In this document: positions 42,734 through 51,958 of the stretch, piece after piece
Layout: the number at the start of each line of letters is the position of its first letter
How positions within the stretch are numbered: the stretch's first letter is position 1
Source: UBA4417 sp031550085
GTDB taxonomy: Bacteria > Bacteroidota > Bacteroidia > Bacteroidales > UBA4417
Length of the DNA stretch: 64,000 bases
Assembly: GCA_031550085.1 (NCBI GenBank)
Contig: JAVBOY010000056.1
Span: 15,015 to 79,014 of the forward strand
Direction of reading: 5' to 3'
Position numbers and translations under genes: made by a program
The notes under the pieces: model-generated
The model's input: only the letters and a program-made list of their open reading frames with translations
Database searches by the model: none
Told to the model about the DNA's origin: nothing

Positions 42734-44527
42734 TTAGATGCTTCTTAAAAAATCATCCAGATTTTCATTTTCCGAAAGATTGAATCTCTTTTTAAGGCGG
42801 TACCGGATTTGTTTGATATTCGATGGGGCAACATTCAGCATCTGTGCCATTTGCTTCGATGAGATACCCATACGAAAATAGGCGCACATCCGGAGGCTAT
42901 GTTCCGTTAAATCAGGGCAAATGGCTTTCAACGTATCAAAAAATTTTGGGTGTACTTTATCAAAATGCGCTACAAATTCGCTCCAATTCGTATCGATAGA
43001 GATATTGTTGCGGACAATGTCATTGATTTTCTGATAGATTTCGTTTGATTGCCCGGAATGATTTGCCAACTGTTTGGCTACCTCTGAAATATGTTGCAAT
43101 ACTTCATTTTTATTGGTAAGTAATAAAGAATATGAGGTGATTTCCCGCGCTTTTGATTCCAATTGTTGATGTTGTTTTTCCTGTTCCAGTTTATATTTTT
43201 CTTCCTGCAAGGTCTTAATTCGTTTTTCGTGTTGTAGCCGGTTGGCAAGTTCTTTGTTTTCAGTCTCTTTTAATAAGTTTTGTTGATTGATATTTCGTTT
43301 TTGTTGTTGAACGACAATTAGAAATAAAGTGATCATGATGATAATAGAAATGGCAATAATGATAAAAATAATGAACTGCTTATTCCTCAGCAATACATTT
43401 TGCTGTGCAATGGTCAATTCTTTTTTTGCCGATTCCAACGACATGGAAATGTATTCCTGGTAAACTTCGATCATTTTGGCCTTATCCATCAACTTATTTT
43501 GTAATAAACTGTATTTCCGAAGATAATGGTAAGAGCTGTCGTTATTTCCTCTTTTTGCATAAATTTCAGAAAGAAGAACCCAGGCTCGGGAAAGTTGTTC
43601 GGAATTTTTACTGCTTATGGCTGCCGTTTGAGCACCATATGCATTTTGCAAGGCCGCTGAAAGATTTCCCTCCGCAAGAAGCATGGCTCCCATATTGTAA
43701 CAGGACATCGACGTAAACAATAAATTATCCATATGGCATTCTTCTGCATATTTTTCCCCTTTAAAATAATAGAATTTTCCCTTTTCGGTATTCCCGCCAC
43801 TCATGAGCCGCGTTCCCAAATTAAAGCATACCGTAATCAGGTCCGACGTGTCTTTCTGTTTTTCAAGAACCGGTATGATGCTGATTAAAGAATCAATGGC
43901 CGGCTCTTTTTCCTTACTGATATAGGATAAATTGGTGTAAAGAACAATGAATGTCGAATAATACCTTCTTTCACTCGGTTTTGTTAATGCGAATGCTTTC
44001 CGGTAATAATCAATGGCCATGTTCCGGTTTTGTGTTTTTCCACAGATGTTACCCAGTAAATTTAAAGCATTGCTCATAGAAGCCGTATCATTCATGGCCT
44101 CAAATTCTCCGAAAGCCTTTAATGCTATTTTAAAAGCATTGGCAAAATCCCCATCGACCGTATAGCATAAGGCCAATGTCCGGTCCAACAAAGCTTTTTC
44201 AAAAGGATGATCATCTGTATTCCATGTGTTAACCGCTGCCAATACTTTACCTGTTAAGGCCGAGTCGCTGATATTTTGCAAATAGTTGATCCGGGCTTGC
44301 CAATGTAATGTCTGTGCGGAAAAATATAAATTATCGGGGTGCATCATCGAAATACGTTGCAGCTCTTTTGTCAATAAATTTGCTTTTGTTGCTTTTGTGA
44401 AAGCACAAATATCGATTGCATTGACAATGGAATCAAATTTTTTAAGATCGTCTTTGCCGGCAAATGCGTTATTAAGAAGACACAGGCTACAAAAAAAGAA
44501 ACTACATGCTCTATACGAAATTCGCAT
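42734..44527 (-). CDS. second membrane-anchored TPR/LuxR-type regulator
   Basis: 597 residues from the ATG at 44527 (MRISYRACSFFFCSLCLLNN, signal peptide to AFAG). TPR-like helices cover about 60-350. A transmembrane helix follows (about 385-410, FIIFIIIAISIIIMITLFLI), then a long Gln/Glu/Lys coiled coil (about 412-465) and a C-terminal HTH (LTEHSLRMCAYFRMGISSKQ, MAQMLNVAPSNIKQIRYRLK). It has the same domain order and several identical segments as the regulator at 6044-7774. It is divergent from the GLUG/InlB-like T9SS gene, repeating the gene order at the left of the window. A CACCTTTG sequence at 44634-44641 (minus strand) is a near match to a -7 box. Confidence 0.83.
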   Translation of the reverse strand: MRISYRACSFFFCSLCLLNNAFAGKDDLKKFDSIVNAIDICAFTKATKANLLTKELQRISMMHPDNLYFSAQTLHWQARINYLQNISDSALTGKVLAAVNTWNTDDHPFEKALLDRTLALCYTVDGDFANAFKIALKAFGEFEAMNDTASMSNALNLLGNICGKTQNRNMAIDYYRKAFALTKPSERRYYSTFIVLYTNLSYISKEKEPAIDSLISIIPVLEKQKDTSDLITVCFNLGTRLMSGGNTEKGKFYYFKGEKYAEECHMDNLLFTSMSCYNMGAMLLAEGNLSAALQNAYGAQTAAISSKNSEQLSRAWVLLSEIYAKRGNNDSSYHYLRKYSLLQNKLMDKAKMIEVYQEYISMSLESAKKELTIAQQNVLLRNKQFIIFIIIAISIIIMITLFLIVVQQQKRNINQQNLLKETENKELANRLQHEKRIKTLQEEKYKLEQEKQHQQLESKAREITSYSLLLTNKNEVLQHISEVAKQLANHSGQSNEIYQKINDIVRNNISIDTNWSEFVAHFDKVHPKFFDTLKAICPDLTEHSLRMCAYFRMGISSKQMAQMLNVAPSNIKQIRYRLKKRFNLSENENLDDFLRSI

Positions 44528-44739
44528 GTGAAAACATTTAGTAAGTGATTGGAACGATCGACCCATGATTTTTTTACTTTTTGAATTCTGTCTGGAAAAC
44601 TAAAAAATGGATTTATTCGGCATGATTATTTTGCAAAGGTGCGAGTTTTTTTGAATGTATACCCGTGAAAAGGATCTAATCTTTTGATTTACACGGGAGA
44701 AATAATTTTGCCATGACTACCTTTTGATTACTTGGAAAA

Positions 44740-44771
44740 ATTGTCAAGGCATCAATCCTTACCTATTTTTG
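44740..44771 (+). promoter_or_regulatory. promoter of second T9SS gene
   Basis: ATTG at 44740-44743, a 20-bp spacer and TATTTTTG at 44764-44771 match the Bacteroidota promoter, with one mismatch in the -33 box. Transcription from about 44778 supports the ATG at 44814 and not the frame's earlier codon at 44724. Confidence 0.6.
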
Positions 44772-44813
44772 CTCCTCAAAACAAAAAATAAAGTATTATT
44801 TAATTTTACCAAG

Positions 44814-47450
44814 ATGAAGAAAATGAGTCGCTTTTTTAAAATCTTTGCACTTACGGCATCTCTAATACTTAGTTGTGTCGTTACAGTGAATGCGCAGCAT
44901 GCTGTAAATAAAGGTGTTCTTGTGCAGCCTCGGAATCATTCTGTAAATAATTTCGAGACTGCTACAGCAATTGACCCTTCCTTAAATACGGATGCCAACA
45001 AAATCGTCCCTCAGTCAGTACAAAAAAATGTTACTTCTTTCTGCGGAGGCGATGGTACCACTCCTGGAACGGCATATTTGATTTGCGATACTGCTCAATT
45101 AGCCTACCTGGCCCATATGGTCAATAGTGGCCAGGCGCCCAACCGCTATGCCGGGTATTACTTCAAATTAGTCAATAACCTCGACCTTTCCGGTTGGGGC
45201 GGTGCAACCGGATGGATTCCGATTGGAAATGATGTAGGCACTTCTTTTTTGGGTAATTTCGATGGAGACGGACATGTCATCAGCAATCTCAGGATTCATA
45301 TCACGGGATCCTCAACTTTTGTTCTGGGTCATGGGTTGTTTGGTGTTACCGGCAACCAACAGTATAGCCCTGTCATCAGCAATCTTGGTTTGACCGATGT
45401 CGATATTTATTCTCAGGAGGATGCCTATACCGGTGGATTGATAGGCCAAGCGCTGAGTTCGACCATTACGAATTGTTATGCCACCGGCAAGGTAAACGGA
45501 TATTACAGTGGCGGGTTAATCGGCTATACGTATTTATCGGCGATCAGTAATTGTTACAGCCATTCCTATGTGATTGCACGAGGTAACATTTGTGCCGGTG
45601 GCGGATTGATCGGACAAAACGGGATTTCGCGCTATGCAGGATCAAGCGTTACCAATTGTTACAGTTATTCCACAGTGACCAGTGAAGGTAGAGGAGGCGG
45701 CCTGATCGGCTACAGCAGAAACTCAACAACCGACAAATGTTACAGCATGGGTACAGTTACAACCAGCGGCAGCAATAGTGAAGCCGGAGGATTAATTGGA
45801 TTTGGCGCCACGTTAAGCAACAGCGTAGCCATTACTTCCAATGTAAATGGGGCATATTCAGGACGAGTAGCCAGTTATGCCAATCCTGCAACCAATTGTT
45901 ATGCATACGCAAACATGATTAAAACCGGAGTATGCGACGGATGCGTATCAGGAACGGATGCTACTTTGGCTACGCTGCAAACACAAGATTTATATGCCAC
46001 CACTTTGGGTTGGAATTTTACCCCTACTACCGGAATCTGGAATGTCAAAACTGGAAAAAGCCATCCTTATTTCCAGTGGCAGAGTGCACCGGCATATAAT
46101 GTTTCGGCTACGACATCTTCTATCAGCTTTTACCTGAATAACGATGCCGATAGCGTAACCGTTTATAAAAACGGTGCAAAAAGCAGTACATTCACCAGCA
46201 ATTTATTAGCAGGACAAAATACGTCCCCCTATACCTCCAATCAGAATGATGCCTTGCTTATCGTAGTTTATGAACACGGAAAAATAATTTCCTACCCGGT
46301 TCAGGTTCCAAGAGCCCATACGATCGTTGCTACCGCCGAAATTGGCGGGACAATCACTCCCAGCGGTAATGTTACGGTACTTCATGGCGCCGACCAAACA
46401 TTCACTTTTACAGCCAACACAGGCTCCCTTATTTCGCAAGTGCTGATTGACGGCATAAATGACGAGGCTGTCGTAGCGGCAGGCACTTACACTTTTGCAA
46501 ATGTAACGGAAAACCATTCCATTACGATAACTTACGAGCGCGTTCCTCATACTATTCTGGCCACAGCGGGTGCCAACGGAACAATCTCACCCAGTGGCAC
46601 TGTTACGGTGCTCCATGGGGATAACAAAACATTTTCATTTGCACCCAATCTACATTACAAAGTACTTCGCGTACTTGTAGATGGCGAATATGCGGCCGGA
46701 GAGGTACCATCATACACATTAACCAATATAACAGGAAGTCATACCATCCATGTTGATTTTACCCTTATCAAACATAACATTGCGGCTTCGGTATCGGGGA
46801 GCAACGGCCGTATTTCTCCGGAAGGCAATGTGATGGTAAGCGAAGGCAGCAGCAAGGAATTTACCATTCTGCCCAATGCCAACTACAAAGTAAAAGAAGT
46901 ATGGGTGGACGGCTCAAACGTGGGATCGGTGGCCTCCTATCTATTTACCAATGTAACCGGCGACCACAGCATTGTAGCAAGCTTCGAACGGGTTCAATAC
47001 ACCGTCACAGCCAGTTCGAATACTGGTGGTACGATCACTCCGACAGGAAACTCTGTGGTGAATGCCGGCGACGACAAGGCCTACAGCATTACGCCCAATG
47101 CCACTTACAAGATTAAAGATGTGTTGGTTGATGGAGTGAGTGTAGGAGCCATAGTGGCTTATACGTTTGCCAATGTGCAAGCGAACCACCGGATTGAGGC
47201 CCAATTTGAAAAAATCCTGGTTGGAATCGGCGACCCAACGGATGCGGCATTGAAAGTGTACCCGAACCCAACTCATGGAGCATTGAAAGTGGAAAGCGGG
47301 AAATTGAAATCAGATAAAGTACAATTGTTTGATTTATTGGGTAAAAAAGTGCTTGAAACGACCGAAACGGAGTTTAGCATTGCCCATTTGCCGGCAGGAA
47401 TTTATATTCTTAAAATAGGCGAACAAACCGTGCGCGTAGTTAAAAATTAG
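44814..47450 (+). CDS. T9SS-secreted protein with GLUG motifs and InlB-like repeats
   Basis: 878 residues from MKKMSRFFKIFALTAS, with a signal peptide to VNAQ. About 75-350 holds the CGGDGTTPGTAYLICDTAQL entry motif and then GLUG repeats (YTGGLIGQALSSTITNCYAT, YSGGLIGYTYLSAISNCYSH and similar), as found in IgA-peptidase-like and other surface proteins. About 500-800 holds four tandem domains of about 75 residues resembling the divergent InlB B-repeat (HTIVATAEIGGTITPSGNVT, YTFANVTENHSI). The last 75 residues (LKVYPNPTHGALKV to VRVVKN) are the T9SS sorting domain. The product is expected on the cell surface or outside the cell, perhaps as an adhesin. It is divergent from the TPR/LuxR-type regulator and closed by a strong terminator. 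Confidence 0.9.
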   Translation: MKKMSRFFKIFALTASLILSCVVTVNAQHAVNKGVLVQPRNHSVNNFETATAIDPSLNTDANKIVPQSVQKNVTSFCGGDGTTPGTAYLICDTAQLAYLAHMVNSGQAPNRYAGYYFKLVNNLDLSGWGGATGWIPIGNDVGTSFLGNFDGDGHVISNLRIHITGSSTFVLGHGLFGVTGNQQYSPVISNLGLTDVDIYSQEDAYTGGLIGQALSSTITNCYATGKVNGYYSGGLIGYTYLSAISNCYSHSYVIARGNICAGGGLIGQNGISRYAGSSVTNCYSYSTVTSEGRGGGLIGYSRNSTTDKCYSMGTVTTSGSNSEAGGLIGFGATLSNSVAITSNVNGAYSGRVASYANPATNCYAYANMIKTGVCDGCVSGTDATLATLQTQDLYATTLGWNFTPTTGIWNVKTGKSHPYFQWQSAPAYNVSATTSSISFYLNNDADSVTVYKNGAKSSTFTSNLLAGQNTSPYTSNQNDALLIVVYEHGKIISYPVQVPRAHTIVATAEIGGTITPSGNVTVLHGADQTFTFTANTGSLISQVLIDGINDEAVVAAGTYTFANVTENHSITITYERVPHTILATAGANGTISPSGTVTVLHGDNKTFSFAPNLHYKVLRVLVDGEYAAGEVPSYTLTNITGSHTIHVDFTLIKHNIAASVSGSNGRISPEGNVMVSEGSSKEFTILPNANYKVKEVWVDGSNVGSVASYLFTNVTGDHSIVASFERVQYTVTASSNTGGTITPTGNSVVNAGDDKAYSITPNATYKIKDVLVDGVSVGAIVAYTFANVQANHRIEAQFEKILVGIGDPTDAALKVYPNPTHGALKVESGKLKSDKVQLFDLLGKKVLETTETEFSIAHLPAGIYILKIGEQTVRVVKN
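46314..47215 (+). repeat. four tandem InlB-like coding repeats
   Basis: Four consecutive units of about 225 bp, starting near 46314, 46545, 46767 and 46991. Each encodes a Gly-Thr/Arg-Ile-(T/S)-P core (GGTITPSG, NGTISPSG, NGRISPEG, GGTITPTG) and ends in (F/L)(A/T)N(V/I) followed by a Gln/Gly/Glu-rich turn. They lie inside the T9SS gene and are candidates for copy-number change between strains. Confidence 0.75.
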
Positions 47451-47486
47451 CGATCAGAAGGCGGTAAGCGAACCATCTAGGAAATA

Positions 47487-47523
47487 AGATCCGGCTGCTC
47501 AAAATTTTTGAACAGCCGGATCT
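47487..47523 (+). terminator. intrinsic terminator after second T9SS gene
   Basis: AGATCCGGCTGCTCAAAA pairs with TTTTGAACAGCCGGATCT, 17 of 18 bases matching, and a run of T follows (CATTTTTAT). It ends the T9SS transcript. Confidence 0.82.
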
Positions 47524-47737
47524 CATTTTTATACAAAAATTTTTTTATAAAAGCAATATATTTGATTGATTATTATTGAATTAAACTATTTTTTTGAAAT
47601 AAATCCGATGCCTTTGTATTAGGTTCCCCAATAAAAAGGTTTGAGTTTTATGTGGTGTCCTGAAGATTCCGGGTTTCCCTTTTATATTGGTTTTTACAAA
47701 AAGTTTATCCCCCCGCTTTCTTCTGCAAAGAAAACGC

Positions 47738-47745
47738 TACCTTTG
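47738..47745 (+). promoter_or_regulatory. -7 box of corA
   Basis: TACCTTTG, a perfect TAnnTTTG match 83 bp before the corA GTG. A TTTC at 47717 could be the -33 element with a 17-bp spacer. The 377-bp gap before corA otherwise holds only the upstream terminator. Confidence 0.55.
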
Positions 47746-47827
47746 CACTCTAATTTTTCGATGCAAATACCGGAATGTAGAAACTTGTCGTAAATAGCAC
47801 ACTTTTTTTGAAAGGGAGGAGAAGCCT

Positions 47828-48736
47828 GTGATTCAAACCATTAAAATCGGCACACTCAAATGGCATTATATTGAAAATCCAACGGATCAGGATTTGGATT
47901 TTTTAAAAGAGAACTTTCACTTTCACCCTCTTGATATCGAAGACTGTAAAAGTGTGAACCAACGTCCGAAAATCGATATTTACGACGACTATTATTTTCT
48001 TATTCTCCACTTTCCCCATTACGACCGCTGGAACCGCTTCCTTAAAACCAAAGAAGTAAAGGTTTTCTGGGGAGAAGATTACATCATTACCATTGGTAAA
48101 AGCCATTGGGTGGTCAGCAGCCTTTTCAATAGCGCCAAAGACCATAACGATCCCTACGAGATATTACAGGCGCAGACATCGGATACACTGCTGTACATCA
48201 TTTTGGAAAAACTGATGCAGGAAACGCTTTCGCTCATTAGCAAGCTGGGTATTGAATTGGAATTGATCAACCGTGAACTGTTCAGCAAGAAAGCGGAAAA
48301 AACCATCGAGCGTATTTCGATGACACGGCGCAACATGATTTTGTTGAATACGATCTTTAAACCGCAATTGCGCCTGTTCCAAAAATTTGAAAGCGGGCAG
48401 ATTGAAGGATATGCCGAAGGAATGGAAGAGTACTGGGGTAATATTCTGGACTACTACCAAAAGATGTGGGATATGATCGAAGATTACGAAGAGTTGATCG
48501 AGGGGCTGGCTAAAACATTCGATTCGCTGCAAACCAACCGCAGCAACGAAATTATGAAAGCCCTCACTTTGATATCGTCCGTTTTACTGCCGCTGACGTT
48601 TATTGCCAGCCTCTACGGCATGAATGTGGGGCTGCCGCTGCAAGATGAACAGGAAGCCTTTTGGATTTTACTAATCTCGATGATTTCATTGTCGGTAGTG
48701 TTTATCTGGTACTTTAAACGAAAGAAATGGATGTGA
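47828..48736 (+). CDS. corA: CorA-family magnesium/cobalt transporter
   Basis: 302 residues from a GTG start at 47828, set by a strong Shine-Dalgarno sequence (GGGAGGAG) just upstream. The N-terminal cytoplasmic funnel (DFLKENFHFHPLDIEDCKS, YFLILHFPHY) leads to a long helix and two C-terminal transmembrane helices. The selectivity motif GMN is present in LPLTFIASLYGMNVGLPL. The tail is basic (FKRKKWM). It moves Mg2+ (and Co2+) through the inner membrane. The encoded order and length are typical. Confidence 0.93.
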   Translation: MIQTIKIGTLKWHYIENPTDQDLDFLKENFHFHPLDIEDCKSVNQRPKIDIYDDYYFLILHFPHYDRWNRFLKTKEVKVFWGEDYIITIGKSHWVVSSLFNSAKDHNDPYEILQAQTSDTLLYIILEKLMQETLSLISKLGIELELINRELFSKKAEKTIERISMTRRNMILLNTIFKPQLRLFQKFESGQIEGYAEGMEEYWGNILDYYQKMWDMIEDYEELIEGLAKTFDSLQTNRSNEIMKALTLISSVLLPLTFIASLYGMNVGLPLQDEQEAFWILLISMISLSVVFIWYFKRKKWM

Positions 48737-48739
48737 TTT

Positions 48740-49120
48740 TTTAATTAAAAATGGAGAATTGAAAATGGGGTTTGGTGACGGGTGATGAGTAAACGAGATA
48801 ATTGAAAATGGAAAATTGAAAGTGAGGTTTGGTTGACGGGTAACGAGTAAACGAACAACAAAAAACGAATAACAAACCTTGTTCCATTCACCCTTCACTC
48901 CTTACGTTATGCGATTAAAATAGAATATTATTAGATTTTATTCTCTGTTCCATATAAAGCCAACAGAACAACCATTTTCCCAACTTTCCCGATTTCCCCC
49001 ATTTTCCCAAATATAATGATTCAACAGTTCAACAACTCAACAGTTCAACAAACAGCACCCCATTTTCCCAAATAAACAGTTCAACAACTCAACAAACTAC
49101 TCACCTTTCACACAAAGCCC
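48740..49120. repeat. mosaic intergenic repeat, locus C
   Basis: Fills the gap between corA and the MBL hydrolase gene. It includes GGTTTGG..GACGGGTGA and GGTTGACGGGTAACGAGTA arrays, the AT-rich core in reverse orientation at about 48909-48943 (ATGCGATTAAAATAGAATAT, then TATTAGATTTTATTC), a CAACCATTTTCCCAACTTTC stretch and CAACAGTTCAACAACTCAAC arrays. Confidence 0.75.
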
Positions 49121-49123
49121 CTC

Positions 49124-49903
49124 ATGCAACTCACATTTTTAGGAACCGGCGCATCCACAGGCATTCCCGTTTTAGGTTGTACTTGTGATGTATGCCAAAG
49201 TACCGATTTGAGAGACAAGCGGTTGCGAAGTTCGGCCATGTTGCAGATAAAAGGGAAAAATATTTTGATCGATTGTGGCCCCGACTTCCGGCAACAGTTC
49301 CTGCAGCAACGCATATCACGCATCGACGCCATTGTTTTTACGCATGAGCACCACGATCATACGTCGGGATTGGATGAGTTGCGCTCCGTAAGCTATTTCG
49401 GAGGAAGTCCCATCGAAATTTATGCTTCGGCAAAAGTGTGTAAATCGATTGAAATGCAATTTCCGTATTTGTTCTCGGGAAATTATTTCGGTTCCCCGCA
49501 GTTGAATTTTAATGTTATTGAAAACAAACCTTTTACAGTTTGTTCGATTCCGTTTATTCCTATTTTGGCAAACCATACCGATGTACAAGGTGAGAATCCT
49601 GTTTTCGGATACCGTACCGGTGGCCTGACTTACATTACCGATGCCAAATATATTGCGCCCCAGGAACTTGAAAAAGTGGAAGGATCTCAAATGGTGGTAA
49701 TCAATGCGCTTTCGCAAATGCCTCATTTCAAGCATCTTTCACTTTCGGAGGCCATCGATGTGTTGAATCAGCTCAATCCCGGGCAAGCTTATTTTACACA
49801 CATCAGTCATATGTTGGGGAAACAGGCCGAAATTACAAAGCAACTTCCGGAGCCGTATTTTTTGGCGTACGATTTTTTGTCCATCCAAATCGATTCCGAA
49901 TAA
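49124..49903 (+). CDS. MBL-fold metallohydrolase, PhnP-like
   Basis: 259 residues starting right after the mosaic repeat. It shows MQLTFLGTGASTGIPVLGCT with a CDVCQS zinc-ribbon-like pair of Cys residues, ILIDCGPDFRQQ, the HxHxDH motif in FTHEHHDHTSGLDELR, and later His and Asp ligands (ANHTDVQG, ITDAKYI, AYFTHISHMLG). It resembles PhnP-type phosphodiesterases. The Cys pair is a PhnP/ElaC-related family trait. No phn genes surround it, so the substrate is open. Confidence 0.85.
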   Translation: MQLTFLGTGASTGIPVLGCTCDVCQSTDLRDKRLRSSAMLQIKGKNILIDCGPDFRQQFLQQRISRIDAIVFTHEHHDHTSGLDELRSVSYFGGSPIEIYASAKVCKSIEMQFPYLFSGNYFGSPQLNFNVIENKPFTVCSIPFIPILANHTDVQGENPVFGYRTGGLTYITDAKYIAPQELEKVEGSQMVVINALSQMPHFKHLSLSEAIDVLNQLNPGQAYFTHISHMLGKQAEITKQLPEPYFLAYDFLSIQIDSE

Positions 49904-49967
49904 CGAACCGGTTAAGAGTCAATCCCAATCAATCTTAATTTTAAGAAGGGGTTAAAATAACATTTTG

Positions 49968-49975
49968 TACCTTTG
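49968..49975 (+). promoter_or_regulatory. -7 box of yidC
   Basis: TACCTTTG, a perfect TAnnTTTG match 36 bp before the yidC ATG. Confidence 0.55.
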
Positions 49976-50011
49976 CGCCTCAAAAAAAATTGAATTCGTA
50001 ACTTTTCCCGT

Positions 50012-51919
50012 ATGAATAAAAACAACCTTATTGGCATTGTCGTTGTTGTTGCTTTACTGATTGGCTGGAGCTTTTGGATGGCTCCTTCGAAGAAAGAACT
50101 GGCTGCTGAAAAAAGAAGACAGGACTCCCTTACACTAGTCCGTTATCAAGATTCTATCAAACAAGCAAGAGCCTTGGTGGAGGTCCAAAAACTAAGAGAT
50201 TCCCTGACGCTGGCCAATCCCCAGTCTGCCGTTACGGATTCGGCAAAAGCAAAGCAAAACAAGTTGGGCGCCTTTGCCTCGGCGGATACCCATGATAATA
50301 AAATGTATACACTTGAAAATGAGTTTCTTCAATTGAAGATTTCATCGAAAGGCGGGCGCATTTTTTCGGCTGAATTGAAAGACCTGAAAACTTTTGATTC
50401 GCTCCCCGTTGTCTTGTTTTCAGGCGATACCAATTCGTTCGGGTTTGAATTTAATACCGAAGATTTAAAGACCATCCATACCAACTCCCTGCATTTTGAG
50501 CCGGTGGCCGTTCCCACCCAACCCATTGCCGTTTCAGGCAACGATTCTACCCAATTCGCTTTACGGCTTTATGTGGCTTCCGACAGTACGGCGCAAAAGA
50601 ATCACTACATCGAATACGTGTACACTCTTTACGGAGACAAGTATATGGTCGGTTTTAAAGTAAATTTCGTGGGGATGGAAAACGTCATTGCCAGAAATTC
50701 GCGGGATCTGGCTTTGCAATGGAATGTGGATTTGCTCCGGCAAGAAAAAAATTACGATTCCGAACGCGACCAATCCACCATCTACTACATGGACAACCTG
50801 TCGGATGTGGAATATTTAAGCGAACGGAAACCCGACAACGAAAAATTGACCACCCCTGTCAAATGGATTTCGTGCAAGCAACAATTCTTTGCGACTACGC
50901 TGATTTCTAAAGACTTCTTCAAAAGCGCCGAAGTTGGAGTTACGCCCCACACGCCAAATTCCGCACGTTTGCTCAAAAACATGCAAACCACCTTGATTTT
51001 GGGGTTTGATCCCACCGTCGATCAATCGTACGAAATGAGTTGGTATTTAGGTCCTGCCAAATACAAACTGCTGAAGGCCGAAAAATTACATTTGGAACGC
51101 CAAATTCCGCTGGGGTGGAGTTTTGCTCCCATTGCCTGGTTCAACACCCACTTTGTCGTTTGGGTATTCAACTGGCTGGAAACTTACGGGCTCAACTACG
51201 GGATTATCATCCTGATCATGACATTTATGTTGCGGATCATTTTGTATCCGCTGGCTTACAAATCGTATTTATCGATGGCGAAAATGCGCTTGCTTAAACC
51301 TGAAATCGACGAGATTTCGGCAAAATTCCCCAAAAAGGAAGACGCCATGAAAAAGCAGCAAGCCACCATGCAATTGTATAAAAAGGCAGGAGTAAGTCCC
51401 ATGGCGGGCTGTTTGCCCATGTTGCTGCAATTCCCGATTTTGATTGCTATGTTCCGGTTTTTCCCGGCCGCTTTCGAATTGCGCCAGCAAGCCTTTTTAT
51501 GGGCGTCCGATTTGTCGACCTATGATTCCATTTTAAGCCTGCCGTTTAAAATTCCTTTCTACGGCGACCACGTCAGTTTGTTTACCTTGTTGATGACCAT
51601 TTCAACCTTGATTTATACCAAAATCAACAACCAGATGATGGGTTCCACCAATCAGATGCCGGGTATGAAAACCATGATGTACATCATGCCCATCATGTTT
51701 TTGGGATTCTTCAACAATTACAGCGCCGGCTTGAGTTATTATTACCTGCTTGCCAACTTGTTCTCGTTTGCACAAACTTATATCATGAAAGCGTTTTTGA
51801 ATGAAGATAAGTTGCATGCCAAAATCCAGGCCAACAAAGCAAAACCGGTGAAAAAATCCGCATTTCAAAAGCGTTTGGACGAAATTGCCAAGCAACAGCA
51901 ACAAACGAGGAGAAAATAG
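50012..51919 (+). CDS. yidC: membrane protein insertase YidC
   Basis: 635 residues. TM1 is at the N-terminus (NLIGIVVVVALLIGWSFW). The large periplasmic domain (about 60-360) contains the YidC beta-sandwich. The conserved C-terminal 60-kDa-inner-membrane-protein domain (about 385-605) holds five TM helices (WLETYGLNYGIIILIMTF, RIILYPLAYKSYLSMAKMRL, QATMQLYKKAGVSPMAGCLP, MLLQFPILIAMFRFFP). It inserts and folds inner-membrane proteins with or without SecYEG. The basic tail (KKSAFQKRLDEIAKQQQQTR) can bind ribosomes. It is followed 39 bp later by the GH13 gene. Confidence 0.95.
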   Translation: MNKNNLIGIVVVVALLIGWSFWMAPSKKELAAEKRRQDSLTLVRYQDSIKQARALVEVQKLRDSLTLANPQSAVTDSAKAKQNKLGAFASADTHDNKMYTLENEFLQLKISSKGGRIFSAELKDLKTFDSLPVVLFSGDTNSFGFEFNTEDLKTIHTNSLHFEPVAVPTQPIAVSGNDSTQFALRLYVASDSTAQKNHYIEYVYTLYGDKYMVGFKVNFVGMENVIARNSRDLALQWNVDLLRQEKNYDSERDQSTIYYMDNLSDVEYLSERKPDNEKLTTPVKWISCKQQFFATTLISKDFFKSAEVGVTPHTPNSARLLKNMQTTLILGFDPTVDQSYEMSWYLGPAKYKLLKAEKLHLERQIPLGWSFAPIAWFNTHFVVWVFNWLETYGLNYGIIILIMTFMLRIILYPLAYKSYLSMAKMRLLKPEIDEISAKFPKKEDAMKKQQATMQLYKKAGVSPMAGCLPMLLQFPILIAMFRFFPAAFELRQQAFLWASDLSTYDSILSLPFKIPFYGDHVSLFTLLMTISTLIYTKINNQMMGSTNQMPGMKTMMYIMPIMFLGFFNNYSAGLSYYYLLANLFSFAQTYIMKAFLNEDKLHAKIQANKAKPVKKSAFQKRLDEIAKQQQQTRRK

Positions 51920-51958
51920 GTTCTTTTACAATCAGTTGTCACAATAATACCCAATGTT